Below, piece after piece: positions 1 through 8,197 of a DNA stretch of 64,000 nucleotides. How positions within the stretch are numbered: the first letter of the stretch is position 1; each line of letters begins with the position of its first letter. The notes beneath the pieces were generated by a model. It saw nothing but the letters and a program-made list of their open reading frames with translations. It was not told where the DNA came from and ran no database searches. The position numbers and the translations under genes are program-made. Source of the stretch: Ornithinimicrobium humiphilum (lineage in GTDB: Bacteria; Actinomycetota; Actinomycetes; Actinomycetales; Dermatophilaceae). The stretch is taken from positions 2,108,001 through 2,172,000 of the forward strand of contig NZ_VFPU01000001.1 in assembly GCF_006716885.1 (NCBI RefSeq), read 5' to 3'.

Positions 1-226
1 GCACGGGTAGACCGCTGGAGGCGGCCGGCAACGGTCGTCCTAGATGGATGGTCGCCACCTTCGCAGTGCCGGCAACGGCGCGGAGGGACAGAACCCGGCG
101 TACCGGCCGACTCATCCGCACCACTCCCCCGCCGGAACCGCTTCCGGCCGGGCTCCCCCACGCTCCCCTCCTCCCCCGCCAGACTGTCCCGTGAACCGAT
201 CGGGACGCTCGAGGGAACAAGGAGTC
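1..226. other. gene-free leader at window edge
   Basis: No convincing gene is visible here. The reading frame of the sigma factor stays open back to an ATG at 44, but the residues before the GTG at 227 look like random GC-rich translation with runs of proline and have no family similarity. The stretch probably holds the promoter of the sigma-factor operon; a GGAAC element near 133-137 resembles an ECF -35 but I cannot place a matching -10 with confidence. Confidence 0.5.
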
Positions 227-766
227 GTGACCACCGACCAGGACGCTCCCACCGACCGGGAGCTGCTCGCGCAGGTCGCCGAGGGAGACCGCGGCGCGCT
301 GCACAGCCTGTTCACCAGGCACCAGCCGTGGCTGGCCGCCCGCGTGCGCCAGCGCTGCTCCGACCCGGCGATCGTCGCCGAGGTCGTCAACGACACCTTC
401 CTCAAGGTCTGGCAGCAGCCGACCCGCTACTCGGGGGACGGCGAGGTCGCGGCCTGGCTCTGGGGCATCGCGATCCGCACGCTGCTGCACCAGCTGCGCC
501 CGCGCAAGCCGCTGCTGGACCGCCTGCGCCAGCTCCGCCACGACCACGTGCCCTCCGCCGAGGAGGCCGTGCTGCTGCGCGTCGAGCACAGCGACGTCGG
601 CCAGGCGCTGCAGAAGCTGTCACCGGAGCTCCTCGCCGTCGTCCAGGCGACCGTCATCGACGGGCTGTCGACGCGAGAGGCCGGTGAGCTGCTCGTGATC
701 CCGAGCGGGACCGTCAAGAGCCGCATGAGCCGGGCCCGGCTCGAGCTGAGGGAGGCGCTGCTGTGA
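227..766 (+). CDS. ECF-type RNA polymerase sigma factor
   Basis: A 179-residue extracytoplasmic-function sigma factor. Sigma-70 region 2 spans about residues 20-85 (an LHSLFTRHQPWL-type helix followed by VVNDTFLKVWQQP), and region 4 about 125-175 with the helix-turn-helix ending TVKSRMSRARLELREAL. The GTG at 227 is chosen because AAGGAG lies just upstream and the protein then begins at the usual distance before region 2; an upstream ATG at 44 would add about 60 unrelated residues. Its stop overlaps the start of the next gene by GTGA, and that gene encodes a zinc-finger membrane protein, the classical anti-sigma partner. The regulon cannot be told from sequence, but the co-transcribed ABC exporter genes are likely targets. 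Confidence 0.9.
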   Translation: MTTDQDAPTDRELLAQVAEGDRGALHSLFTRHQPWLAARVRQRCSDPAIVAEVVNDTFLKVWQQPTRYSGDGEVAAWLWGIAIRTLLHQLRPRKPLLDRLRQLRHDHVPSAEEAVLLRVEHSDVGQALQKLSPELLAVVQATVIDGLSTREAGELLVIPSGTVKSRMSRARLELREALL

Positions 767-1611
767 GCACGCACGCATGGCACGTGGACGACGCGAGCCT
801 GACCGCATACTCGGGCGGGACCGCGGCGCCGGTCCTCGCCGCCTCGGTCGAGGCGCACCTGCTCGGCTGCGCCGGCTGCCGCGACCGCCTCGCGGCGCAG
901 GTCGACCCCGGTGCCGTCGAGGCCGCCTGGGCACGCCTGGCGGACCACGTCGACCGGCCCACCCCGGGGCCGCTCGAGCGCCTCGGCCTGCCCCCGCGCC
1001 TGGCGCGCTCCGCCGTCGCCACGCCGGTGATGGTCCTGAGCGCCCTGGCCGCGGTGGCGCTCCTGCTGATGGTGCCCGTGCTGGCGACCGTCGCCGGCGA
1101 CGAGGCGGCCCTCCTCACGCTCCTCGTGGTTGCGCCGCTGGCCCCCGTGGCCGCGGCCGGTCTGGCCTACCGCGACCTCGCCGACCCCGCGGGCGAGATC
1201 AGCCTCGCCACCCCGTCGTCCGGCCTGCGCCTCGTCGCCGCCCGGGCCGTCGTGGTCTCCGGCGGGGCCCTCGCGCTGGCCGTCGCAGGCCTGCTGCTCG
1301 CCGGTCCCTGGGTCGAGCTGTCGCCCAGGGCGGTCCTGTCGTGGTGCCTGCCCGGCGTGGCGCTCTCCACCCTGGTCCTGCTCGCCGGCACCACCCGGCT
1401 GGACCCGCTGCGGGTGGCCACCACGCTCGCCGCCGCCTGGGCGGCCCTCGTGATCACCGGGTCCACGGTCCGCCGCGCCCTGCGGCCCGACCTCGTGCTC
1501 GACGTCCTGGCCAGCCCGGCCACCCAGTACCTCGCCCTCGCCGTCGCCCTCGTCGCCGCGGTCCTCACCGTGGCGCGCCGTGACACCGTCTCCTACCGGA
1601 GGACCGCATGA
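763..1611 (+). CDS. zinc-finger anti-sigma factor, multi-span membrane protein
   Basis: A 282-residue protein with a cytosolic ZAS-type N-terminus: HLLGCAGC around residues 29-36 gives the H-x3-C-x2-C motif of zf-HC2 anti-sigma factors. Unlike the usual single-span anti-sigma, residues 80-280 contain about six hydrophobic segments (for example VMVLSALAAVALLLMVPVL and YLALAVALVAAVLTVA). It overlaps the sigma factor by GTGA and the downstream ATPase by ATGA. Inference: it holds the sigma factor at the membrane and may sense envelope state or activity of the neighbouring transporter. The many spans could alternatively make it a transporter component with a fused ZAS domain. Confidence 0.8.
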   Translation: MSTHAWHVDDASLTAYSGGTAAPVLAASVEAHLLGCAGCRDRLAAQVDPGAVEAAWARLADHVDRPTPGPLERLGLPPRLARSAVATPVMVLSALAAVALLLMVPVLATVAGDEAALLTLLVVAPLAPVAAAGLAYRDLADPAGEISLATPSSGLRLVAARAVVVSGGALALAVAGLLLAGPWVELSPRAVLSWCLPGVALSTLVLLAGTTRLDPLRVATTLAAAWAALVITGSTVRRALRPDLVLDVLASPATQYLALAVALVAAVLTVARRDTVSYRRTA

Positions 1612-2462
1612 CGACCGCCCTCTCGACCGCCCCCGTCCACCTGGAGGCCGTGACCAAGAGCTTCGGCCGCGCCCGCGTGGTGGACGAGGTCAGCCTCTCC
1701 ACCGGCCGCGGCGTGATCGGTCTGCTCGGGCCGAACGGCGCCGGCAAGACGACGCTGCTGCGGATGCTCGCCACCGTGCTCGCCCCCGACGCCGGGTCGG
1801 TGCGGCTGCTCGGTCTCGACCCGTCCGACCCCGCGCAGCGGACCGAGGCGCGTCGCCGGCTGGGCTACCTGCCCCAGGCCCCGGCCCTCTACCCCGGCTT
1901 CACGCCCTTCGACCTCGTGGACTACGTCGCGGTGCTCAAGGAGCACACCGACCGCGATTGGCGCCGGCAGGAGACCCGCCGCGTGCTCGAGGCGGTCGGC
2001 CTCACCGACGTCATGCACCGACGCATCCGACGCCTCTCGGGGGGTATGCGGCAGCGTGTCGGCCTGGCCGCGGCCCTCGTGGGCGACCCCGACCTGCTCG
2101 TGCTCGACGAGCCGGCGACCGGCCTCGACCCCGACCAGCGGCTGCGACTGCGGTCGCTGCTCACCGCGGCCCCGACCGTCGTCATGTCGACCCACGACGT
2201 GTCCGAGGTGGCCGCGCTCTGCCAGAGCGTCTACGTGATGTTCGCCGGCCGGATCCGGTTCGCCGGCACCCCGGCCGAGCTGGCCGCGCTCGCCTCCGGA
2301 CGAGTCTGGGAGGACGACGCGCAGGACCCGCGCGCGGTGCGCAGCTGGGCCACCCCGACCGGCACCTACCGCCACCTCGGGGACCCGCCCGCCGGGGCCC
2401 AGGTGGTGGCGCCCACGCTCGACGACGGCTACCTCCTGCTGGCCCGGGAGGCCCACGCGTGA
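1608..2462 (+). CDS. ABC transporter ATP-binding protein
   Basis: A 284-residue ABC-2-type ATPase. Walker A GPNGAGKTT sits at residues 41-49, the signature LSGGMRQR near 144, and Walker B LLVLDEPATGLD just after 160, followed by an H-loop in VVMSTHDVSEV. It resembles ATPases of drug or peptide exporters that pair with ABC-2 permeases. It overlaps both neighbours by four bases (ATGA and GTGA), so the sigma factor, anti-sigma and transporter are translationally coupled. The two downstream membrane proteins are the likely permease partners. Substrate unknown. Confidence 0.92.
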   Translation: MTTALSTAPVHLEAVTKSFGRARVVDEVSLSTGRGVIGLLGPNGAGKTTLLRMLATVLAPDAGSVRLLGLDPSDPAQRTEARRRLGYLPQAPALYPGFTPFDLVDYVAVLKEHTDRDWRRQETRRVLEAVGLTDVMHRRIRRLSGGMRQRVGLAAALVGDPDLLVLDEPATGLDPDQRLRLRSLLTAAPTVVMSTHDVSEVAALCQSVYVMFAGRIRFAGTPAELAALASGRVWEDDAQDPRAVRSWATPTGTYRHLGDPPAGAQVVAPTLDDGYLLLAREAHA

Positions 2463-3037
2463 CCACCGCCCTCCCGGCGCCGGCCTGGCTGGCGCCGACG
2501 GGCCGCGCCGTGCCCTGGCACGCGCTGGTGGCGGTGGCGCCCGTCCTGGTCGCCTCGGCCGCCCTCGGGGCCGCCGTCGACCGCACGGCCCTCGTCGCGT
2601 CCGACATCGCGGCCGCCGGGCTGGCGTCCGCCGTCGTCAGCGGGCTGGCCGACCCGGCCGCGGACCTCCTCGACGCCCTGCCCACCCGCCGGTCGGCGCG
2701 GCGGCTCCACCGGCTCGCCCTGCTCGTCCCGGCCGGCCTCACCATCTGGCTGGCCTTCCTCGCCACCGCCCTCGTCGGCGCCGGCCCGGGCCCCGGATGG
2801 CCGGTCGGCCCCTTCCTGGCCCTGACCTTCACCGGCTGCGCCGTCGCGGCAGTCTCACCCGCCCGGTATGCCGTGGCCGCCGGCGCGGCCGCCCCGCTCG
2901 TCTGGATCGTCCTCGGGCGTGCGGCCGCCGGGCTCGACACCCGGGGCGACCAGCTGCTGGCCGCCTACCAGCACCACCCGTGGATCGTGACCCTCGCGGC
3001 GCTCGCCGCCCTTCTCGGAACAGGACTTCGTCGATGA
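2459..3037 (+). CDS. membrane protein of the ABC operon
   Basis: A 192-residue hydrophobic protein with about five membrane segments (examples HALVAVAPVLVASAALGAAV and ALLVPAGLTIWLAFLATALV). The GTG at 2459 overlaps the ATPase stop and its own stop overlaps the next ATG at 3034; no longer frame is sensible because upstream residues coincide with the ATPase gene in another frame. No family was recognised. By position it is a candidate permease subunit or accessory protein of the transporter encoded on both sides. Confidence 0.75.
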   Translation: MTTALPAPAWLAPTGRAVPWHALVAVAPVLVASAALGAAVDRTALVASDIAAAGLASAVVSGLADPAADLLDALPTRRSARRLHRLALLVPAGLTIWLAFLATALVGAGPGPGWPVGPFLALTFTGCAVAAVSPARYAVAAGAAAPLVWIVLGRAAAGLDTRGDQLLAAYQHHPWIVTLAALAALLGTGLRR

Positions 3038-3942
3038 CCTCCTCCACCCTCACCGTCGCCCCTCCGATCGGGGCGAGCAGCGGAACGCCCTTCTGGTCGC
3101 TCGTGCGGCTGGAGGCCGCACGGGTGCTGCGGCACCCCGCGCCGTGGGCGGCCGCCGCCGGCTGGCTCGCCGTCGTCGTCCTCGTCCTGCGCGGGGAGCC
3201 GCGCTGGCCCACCGCCCCCTACACGGAGATCACCGCCGCGACCGCACTGCTCGGACTCGGGATCTCGGTCGCCACCACGGGCGTCGGGGTGCGGGGACGG
3301 ATCCGCCTGGCCGAGGAGGCGCCCCTGCCCGAGGACCGGCGCGCCCTGGCGCGCCTGCTCGGCGGGCTGGCGCTCGTCGGTCCCGTCGCGGTCCTGGTGG
3401 CCCTGGGCGCCCTGGCGCTGCGGGCGACCGGTGGGGTCCGGATGTACATCGAGCCCGGCACGGTGACCGAGGCCAACCCCTCGGTCCCCGAGCTCCTGCA
3501 GCCCGTGGCGGTCGCCGTGGTCGCCGTCGCCCTGGGGGCCGTCGCCGGACACCTCCTCCGGCACGTGCTGCCCGCCACCGTGGCGCTGGTCGTCGTGTGG
3601 TTCTTCGCCGGACCCGCCTACTGGACCTCCAACGGCCCGGTCCTGCGCTGGCTCACCCTCGTGCAGGTGCAGCCGCTGGACGTCTGGGCCGCTCCCCCGA
3701 CGACGGACCCGGCGACCCTCCCCGACGAGTGGGTGCTCCAGGCGCCGGGGATCTACCAGGACTTCTGGGCCCGGATCACCTTCTCCCCGGGCCTCGCGGT
3801 CGGGCACGACGTCTACCTCGTCGGGCTCGCCCTCGTGCTCGCCGCGGTCGCCGTGCGGGGCCGCACCCGCGGGATCCTGCTCCTCGCGGGCGCTCTCACG
3901 GCTGCCGCCGGAGTGCTGGTCCAGGCGATGGTGCGGCTGTGA
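3034..3942 (+). CDS. ABC-2-like membrane protein
   Basis: A 302-residue polytopic membrane protein with about six spans. It starts with a hydrophilic N-terminus and the segment FWSLVRLEAARVLRHPAPW, which is typical of ABC-2 permeases (a cytosolic amphipathic helix before the first span). Later segments include LVGPVAVLVALGALALRA and VALVVVWFFAGPAYW. ATGA overlap with the preceding gene and GTGA overlap with the lipoprotein gene place it in the same operon. I infer it is the main permease for the ATPase at 1608-2462; the substrate is unknown. Confidence 0.75.
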   Translation: MTSSTLTVAPPIGASSGTPFWSLVRLEAARVLRHPAPWAAAAGWLAVVVLVLRGEPRWPTAPYTEITAATALLGLGISVATTGVGVRGRIRLAEEAPLPEDRRALARLLGGLALVGPVAVLVALGALALRATGGVRMYIEPGTVTEANPSVPELLQPVAVAVVAVALGAVAGHLLRHVLPATVALVVVWFFAGPAYWTSNGPVLRWLTLVQVQPLDVWAAPPTTDPATLPDEWVLQAPGIYQDFWARITFSPGLAVGHDVYLVGLALVLAAVAVRGRTRGILLLAGALTAAAGVLVQAMVRL

Positions 3943-4904
3943 GGGCCCGGTCGGGCCTCGCGGCCCTCCTCGCCACGGCCCTCGCCACCACCGCCCTCGC
4001 CGGGTGCACGACCGGAGCCGCGGGCAGCGGCACCCTGCCGCCGGCGCCGCCGAAGGCGACCGACGGCACGACGATCCCCGTGGTGGTCGACACCGACCTC
4101 GGGGCCGACGACCTCCTGGCCCTCGCCTACCTGCTGCGCCACCCGCAGGTCGAGGTCCGGGCGCTGACCGTGCGCACGACCGGCCTCGTGGGCTGCGAGG
4201 CGGGCCTCGCGGTGCTCGGCGGCCTGCTGGAGGCCCTCGACGCCGATCCCGTGCCGGTGGCCTGCGGGGAAGGGACGGCCGGGCCCTCCGGCCGTCCCTT
4301 CCCCGCGGCCTGGCGCGCCAGCGGCGAGGCCGGCTGGGGCCTGGAACCGCGCCCGGGAGTCCTCCAGCCGGACGAGGCCGACGCGACCGAGCTGCTGGCG
4401 GAGCAGGCTCGCATCCACGAGGACCTGGTGCTCGTCGCCCTCGGGCCGCTCACCGACGTGGCCGCCCTGGCCCAGGACGACCCGGAGGCCTACGCCCGGC
4501 TCGCCGGGGTGCACGCCATGGCGGGCTCGCTGGCCGGACCTGCCGTCGACGGCGTGGCGGAGTGGAACGCCGCGGCCGACCCCGACGCCCTCGCCGCGGT
4601 GCTGTCGGGGCCCGTGCCCGTGACGGTCGTGCCCGAGGACGCCGTGCCCCCGGGCACCCCGACGTCGCTGACCGGCGCCGTGGTCGGGCGGGTCTCGCAC
4701 GCGGCCGAGCTGCCCGCCTGGTGGGACCTGGCCGCCGTGGTCGCGCTCGTCGCGCCCGAGGCGGGCGAGGCGACCACCGGCAGCTGGACCGTCGACGAGC
4801 CTCCCGGGCGCCTGGTGCGCGCGGGCCGGGGCGACGTCAGCGTCTACCGGTCGCTGGACGCGTCCCGGCTGGAGGAGGAGTACGCCCGGGCGTTCCCGGG
4901 CTGA
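3939..4904 (+). CDS. lipoprotein nucleoside hydrolase-like protein
   Basis: A 321-residue secreted lipoprotein. Residues 1-22 form a signal peptide ending in the lipobox LAGC. The mature part has the inosine-uridine nucleoside hydrolase fold markers: DTDLGADD near residues 50-57 (the calcium-binding DxDxxxDD) and EWNAAADPDA near 204, matching the family's N-containing substrate loop and late aspartate. The family hydrolyses N-glycosidic bonds of nucleosides; an extracellular lipid-anchored version would act on nucleosides outside the membrane. It is last in the sigma/anti-sigma/ABC operon, starting with a GTGA overlap. Its coding sequence contains a perfect 19-bp hairpin at 4264-4306. Activity is inferred, since IUNH-like folds also bind other ribosyl compounds. 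Confidence 0.85.
   Translation: MRARSGLAALLATALATTALAGCTTGAAGSGTLPPAPPKATDGTTIPVVVDTDLGADDLLALAYLLRHPQVEVRALTVRTTGLVGCEAGLAVLGGLLEALDADPVPVACGEGTAGPSGRPFPAAWRASGEAGWGLEPRPGVLQPDEADATELLAEQARIHEDLVLVALGPLTDVAALAQDDPEAYARLAGVHAMAGSLAGPAVDGVAEWNAAADPDALAAVLSGPVPVTVVPEDAVPPGTPTSLTGAVVGRVSHAAELPAWWDLAAVVALVAPEAGEATTGSWTVDEPPGRLVRAGRGDVSVYRSLDASRLEEEYARAFPG
4264..4306. other. perfect 19-bp hairpin inside a CDS
   Basis: Bases 4264-4282 pair perfectly with 4288-4306 around a five-base loop (GCCCT). The palindrome lies in the middle of the nucleoside-hydrolase lipoprotein gene and encodes the loop-like peptide GEGTAGPSGRPFPA. It is as strong as the intergenic terminators elsewhere in the window, but has no T-tract. 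Confidence 0.8.
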
Positions 4905-4907
4905 GGC

Positions 4908-5045
4908 TCAGAAGTGCAGCGCGCCGGTGGCGACGTCGATGATCACGGCGACGACCGTCAGCACGAGGACGCCTCCGGGGATGACCGCGAGCACGCGGTT
5001 GAGGGGACGGGCGTCGACGGTGCCGGTGGGAACGTTCTGGCTCAT
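4908..5045 (-). CDS. 45-residue single-span membrane peptide
   Basis: A small protein with a hydrophilic N-terminus of about 17 residues (MSQNVPTGTVDARPLNR) and one hydrophobic helix (VLAVIPGGVLVLTVVAVIID) followed by a short tail. Its ATG overlaps the HAD phosphatase stop as ATGA, continuing a chain of such overlaps from the RNB gene, which argues it is translated. It converges on the lipoprotein gene with only three bases between stop codons. No family recognised; short length prevents a functional claim. Confidence 0.6.
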   Translation of the reverse strand: MSQNVPTGTVDARPLNRVLAVIPGGVLVLTVVAVIIDVATGALHF

Positions 5046-5872
5046 GGTCGAGGATCCTGCCACACGGCGCGCCTCCGACCGGGATCCAGGTGCGCCAGCA
5101 GGGTCCGGGCCACGCCGTCGTCGTCGTTGGCCGGGGCGCGGTCGCTCGCCGCGGCGAGCACCTCGGGATGGGCGTTGGCCACCGCGAACGACCGGCCGGC
5201 CCACGTCAGCATGGGCAGGTCGTTGGGCATGTCCCCGAAGGCCCACACCTCGTCGGCGCCCACCTGGGGGTCCTGCTCCGCGCACCACTCCGCCAGCGCC
5301 ACCGCCTTGGTCACCCCGCGCGGGCCGATCTCCGCCAGCCGCACCGCGCCGGAGTGGGAGACCTGGGCCCGGTCGCCGACCACCTCGTCCACGAGCCGCG
5401 TGAGCTCCTCGGTGTGCAGCTCGGCGTGGCGCACGAGCACCTTGCCGACGGGTCGCGCGGCCAGCTCCTCCCAGCCGCCGACCGTCCACGCCCCCGGGTG
5501 GTCGTCCAGCTCCCACCCGGTCTCGCAGGCCGGCCCCTCCACGCCCTCGGTCGCCAGCAGGATCCCGGGTATGCGGTCGCGCAGGTCAGCGAGCAGGGCA
5601 CCGAGCACCTCGGGGCCGAGGAGCCGGTGGCCGACGACCTGCCGGGAGGCGATGTCGTAGGTGAACGCCCCGTTGCCGCACAGGGCCACGGCGTGCACGC
5701 CCAGCTCCCCGAGCTCGTCCATCCACCGGGGCGGACGGGCGGTCACGAGCACCACCGTGGTCCCGGCGGCCGTCACCTCCCGCAGCACGTCGCGGGTGAA
5801 GGCGGAGACCCGTCCGTCCGGGCGCAGCAGCGTGCCGTCCAGGTCGGTCGCCACGACCGGGGGCAGCGTCAT
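5042..5872 (-). CDS. HAD-superfamily (Cof-type) phosphatase
   Basis: A 276-residue HAD hydrolase of the Cof/IIB type. Motif I is VVATDLDGTLL at the N-terminus (DxD nucleophile and acid), motif II the VLVTARPP segment, motif III a lysine in RGVTKAVAL, and motif IV GDMPNDLPML near the C-terminus. These enzymes dephosphorylate sugar phosphates or nucleotides in the cytosol; the substrate cannot be deduced. The ATG overlaps the RNB ribonuclease stop as ATGA and its stop overlaps the small membrane peptide start, so the three are coupled. Confidence 0.9.
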   Translation of the reverse strand: MTLPPVVATDLDGTLLRPDGRVSAFTRDVLREVTAAGTTVVLVTARPPRWMDELGELGVHAVALCGNGAFTYDIASRQVVGHRLLGPEVLGALLADLRDRIPGILLATEGVEGPACETGWELDDHPGAWTVGGWEELAARPVGKVLVRHAELHTEELTRLVDEVVGDRAQVSHSGAVRLAEIGPRGVTKAVALAEWCAEQDPQVGADEVWAFGDMPNDLPMLTWAGRSFAVANAHPEVLAAASDRAPANDDDGVARTLLAHLDPGRRRAVWQDPRP

Positions 5873-7326
5873 ACCCGTTCGGCCTCCCCGGGGACCACGC
5901 GCACGTCGACCCGGCCCTCGAGGATGTCCGCGCCCACGACCTCGACGACGACGGCGGTGCCGAGCCCGGCCTCGCCCTCGGCCGGCTCGGACACCGGCGG
6001 GTCGATGAGCTGGACGACGACGCCGCGCTGGTGCTCGTCGACGACGACCGCCTCGAGCCGCTCGCCCACGAGGTCGACCAGGACGGCGGCCTCCACCGCG
6101 CTGAGGCAGGCCCGCTCGACCGTGCGGGAGCGGTCGTCCGCGGCGCGCATGAGATCGGGCAGGCCGGGAAGCGCCTCGCGCGCCCAGTCGGGCACCGGAC
6201 GGCCGGAGGCGAGCGCCTCGCAGACGGCCAGTCCGAAGCGGTCGACCAGCCGGCGCAGCGGCGCGGTGACGTGGGCGTAGGGCGCCGCGATCGCGGCCTG
6301 CACCCGCTCCTCCTCGGGCGGCAGCTCGCCGTCGAAGACGGTGTAGCCCGCGCCGCGGAACAGGCTGGTGGCGGCGTTGACGACCGCGAGGTGCGCCGGT
6401 GAGGTCTTGTCGAGGCTGCGCAGGAAGTCGCCGTAGCGCATGCCCTTCGGCCACTCCTGGCCCAGGGCGCGGGCCTCGCGACGGAAGCGGGCGATGGCCC
6501 GCTCGTCCGGCGCCGGCATCGTCCGCAGGATGCCGACCCCGCCCTCGAGCATGATCTCGGCGGCGACGATGCCGGTGAGCAGCGAGATCTGGGCGTTCCA
6601 CTCCTCGGCCGGCAGCAGGGGGCGCAGGCGGAGGCGGTAGGTGCCGGCCTCGTCGACCTCGACCTCCTGCTCGGGCATGGGCAGGCTGGCGCCGCCGCGG
6701 TCGGCCTCGCGCTGCATCCGCAGCTCGCCGACCTCCTTGAGGAGCAGCAACGACTCCTCGGCCTCCCCCGAGTCCACCAGCTGCTGCACCTCCTCGTAGG
6801 TGTAGCGGCGCCGCGAGCGCACCAGCGCCCGGTAGAGGTCGGCGCCCTCGCGCCGGCCGTCGGCCGCGAGGTGCACGTCCCAGACGTAGGCGGGCCGCAC
6901 CACGTCCGGCAGCAGGCTGGCGGCCCCCTCGCTCAGCTCGGTCGGGTGCAGCGGCACGCGCTGGTCGGGGCAGTAGACGGTGCTCCCCCGCAACCGGGCC
7001 TCCTCGTCGACCGCCCCGCCGGGGGCGACGAAGGCCGGCACGTCGGCGATGGCGTAGCGCACGCGGTAGCCGTCGCCGTCCCGCTCGATGTGCAGGGCCT
7101 GGTCGAGGTCCATGGACCCGGGCGGGTCGACGGTCACCAGCTCGACCGCGGTCTCGTCGCGCTCGGGGAGCTCTGGCTCCCCGGCGGCCCGCAGCGCCTC
7201 GGCGAGCACCTCCTCGGGGAACTCCTGCCGCACCCCGGCGTCCTCCCGGGCCGCCCGGAAGGCCTGCTCGAGAAGGCGGCCGCGGTCTCCCGCCGGCCCC
7301 GTCAGCCTCGTCGCTCGCTGCACCAT
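5869..7326 (-). CDS. RNB-domain ribonuclease (RNase II/R family)
   Basis: A 485-residue protein dominated by an RNB catalytic domain (about residues 60-390). The active-site stretch reads DPPGSMDLDQAL: the first three metal-binding aspartates of RNase II are present, while the fourth position is Q. That variant is, as I recall, common in a short actinobacterial RNB subfamily. The N-terminal cold-shock domains are absent, and residues 400-485 may form an S1-like end. The predicted role is 3'-5' RNA degradation in the cytosol. The ATG at 7326 has a TAGGGT -10 box six bases upstream (complement of 7333-7338), so the mRNA is probably leaderless. It is divergent from yaaA. Confidence 0.88.
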   Translation of the reverse strand: MVQRATRLTGPAGDRGRLLEQAFRAAREDAGVRQEFPEEVLAEALRAAGEPELPERDETAVELVTVDPPGSMDLDQALHIERDGDGYRVRYAIADVPAFVAPGGAVDEEARLRGSTVYCPDQRVPLHPTELSEGAASLLPDVVRPAYVWDVHLAADGRREGADLYRALVRSRRRYTYEEVQQLVDSGEAEESLLLLKEVGELRMQREADRGGASLPMPEQEVEVDEAGTYRLRLRPLLPAEEWNAQISLLTGIVAAEIMLEGGVGILRTMPAPDERAIARFRREARALGQEWPKGMRYGDFLRSLDKTSPAHLAVVNAATSLFRGAGYTVFDGELPPEEERVQAAIAAPYAHVTAPLRRLVDRFGLAVCEALASGRPVPDWAREALPGLPDLMRAADDRSRTVERACLSAVEAAVLVDLVGERLEAVVVDEHQRGVVVQLIDPPVSEPAEGEAGLGTAVVVEVVGADILEGRVDVRVVPGEAERV

Positions 7327-7384
7327 GCCGTCACCCTACGGTGTCGCCCGCGAGGACGAACGGCGCGTCGCCTAGCCTGTGCGC

Positions 7385-8134
7385 GTGCTGATCCTGCTGC
7401 CCCCGTCGGAGTCCAAGGCCGTCCGCGCGAGGGGTGCGGCGCTGCGCCCCGAGACCCTCTCGGCACCTGCCCTCGCGCCGCAGCGCGAGCGGGTCGCGGC
7501 CGCCCTGGCGCAGGTCAGCGCAGGCCCGGAGGCGATGGAGGTCCTGGGCGTCGGCGCGTCGCTGACCGAGGAGGTCGCGCGCAACACGCGGCTGGCCACG
7601 GCCCCCACGCTGCCGGCTCGGGAGCTCTACACCGGCGTCCTCTACGACGCGCTCGACCTGACGACGCTCGACCCCGCCTCGGCCCGACGGGCGACGCGCC
7701 GGCTGCGGGTCGTCTCCGCCCTCTACGGCCTCGTGCGCATGAGCGACCGGCTGGCGCCCTACCGGCTGTCGATGGGTGTCAACCTGCCCGGCGTCGGGCC
7801 CCTCGCCACGGCCTGGAGGCCCCACCTGGAGCAGGTCCTGCCCGAGGACGCCGGGCACGGCCTCGTCGTCGACTGCCGCTCGAGCACCTACGCCGCCGCC
7901 TGGACGCCGACGGGCGAGCTGGCCCGGCGCTGGGTCACCGTCCGGGTGCCGGGCGCCTCGCACATGGCCAAGCACACCCGCGGGCTCGTGGCTCGGGTCC
8001 TGTGCGAGGAGCCGTCCGACCCGCGCCGCCCGGAGGCGCTGATGCCGCTGCTCGCCGACCGGTTCGACGGCGTCGAGCTGTACGAGCCCGCCCGACCGGG
8101 GCGGCCCTGGGTGCTGGACGTGCCGCCCGCCTGA
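7385..8134 (+). CDS. yaaA: YaaA/DUF328 peroxide-stress protein
   Basis: A 249-residue YaaA-family protein beginning MLILLPPSESKA, the family's conserved N-terminus. Other conserved parts include the LYTGVLYDAL and LYGLVRMSDRLAPYRLSMG stretches. In E. coli YaaA limits intracellular iron and DNA damage during hydrogen peroxide stress. A GTG six bases upstream (7379) is also in frame, but TAGCCT at 7373-7378 would put the transcription start at about 7385, so the second GTG gives a leaderless mRNA and the canonical N-terminus. Divergent from the RNB ribonuclease gene. Confidence 0.9.
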   Translation: MLILLPPSESKAVRARGAALRPETLSAPALAPQRERVAAALAQVSAGPEAMEVLGVGASLTEEVARNTRLATAPTLPARELYTGVLYDALDLTTLDPASARRATRRLRVVSALYGLVRMSDRLAPYRLSMGVNLPGVGPLATAWRPHLEQVLPEDAGHGLVVDCRSSTYAAAWTPTGELARRWVTVRVPGASHMAKHTRGLVARVLCEEPSDPRRPEALMPLLADRFDGVELYEPARPGRPWVLDVPPA

Positions 8135-8144
8135 GGCACCTCGC

Positions 8145-8165
8145 CGGCACGGGTATGCCGTGCCG
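8145..8165. terminator. bidirectional hairpin between convergent genes
   Basis: An 8-bp perfect stem (CGGCACGG/CCGTGCCG) with a GTATG loop sits between the stops of yaaA and the RNase H/phosphatase gene. The loop and flank contain the recurring GGTATGCCG motif. There is no T-tract, as is common in high-GC actinobacteria. Confidence 0.5.
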
Positions 8166-8197
8166 CGGCCCCGGCACGTCCGCACCCCGTCGGACCG

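Noticed and set aside
44..226. N-terminal extension of the first sigma factor
   Set aside because: Proline-rich unrelated residues; a ribosome site and family length favour GTG 227.
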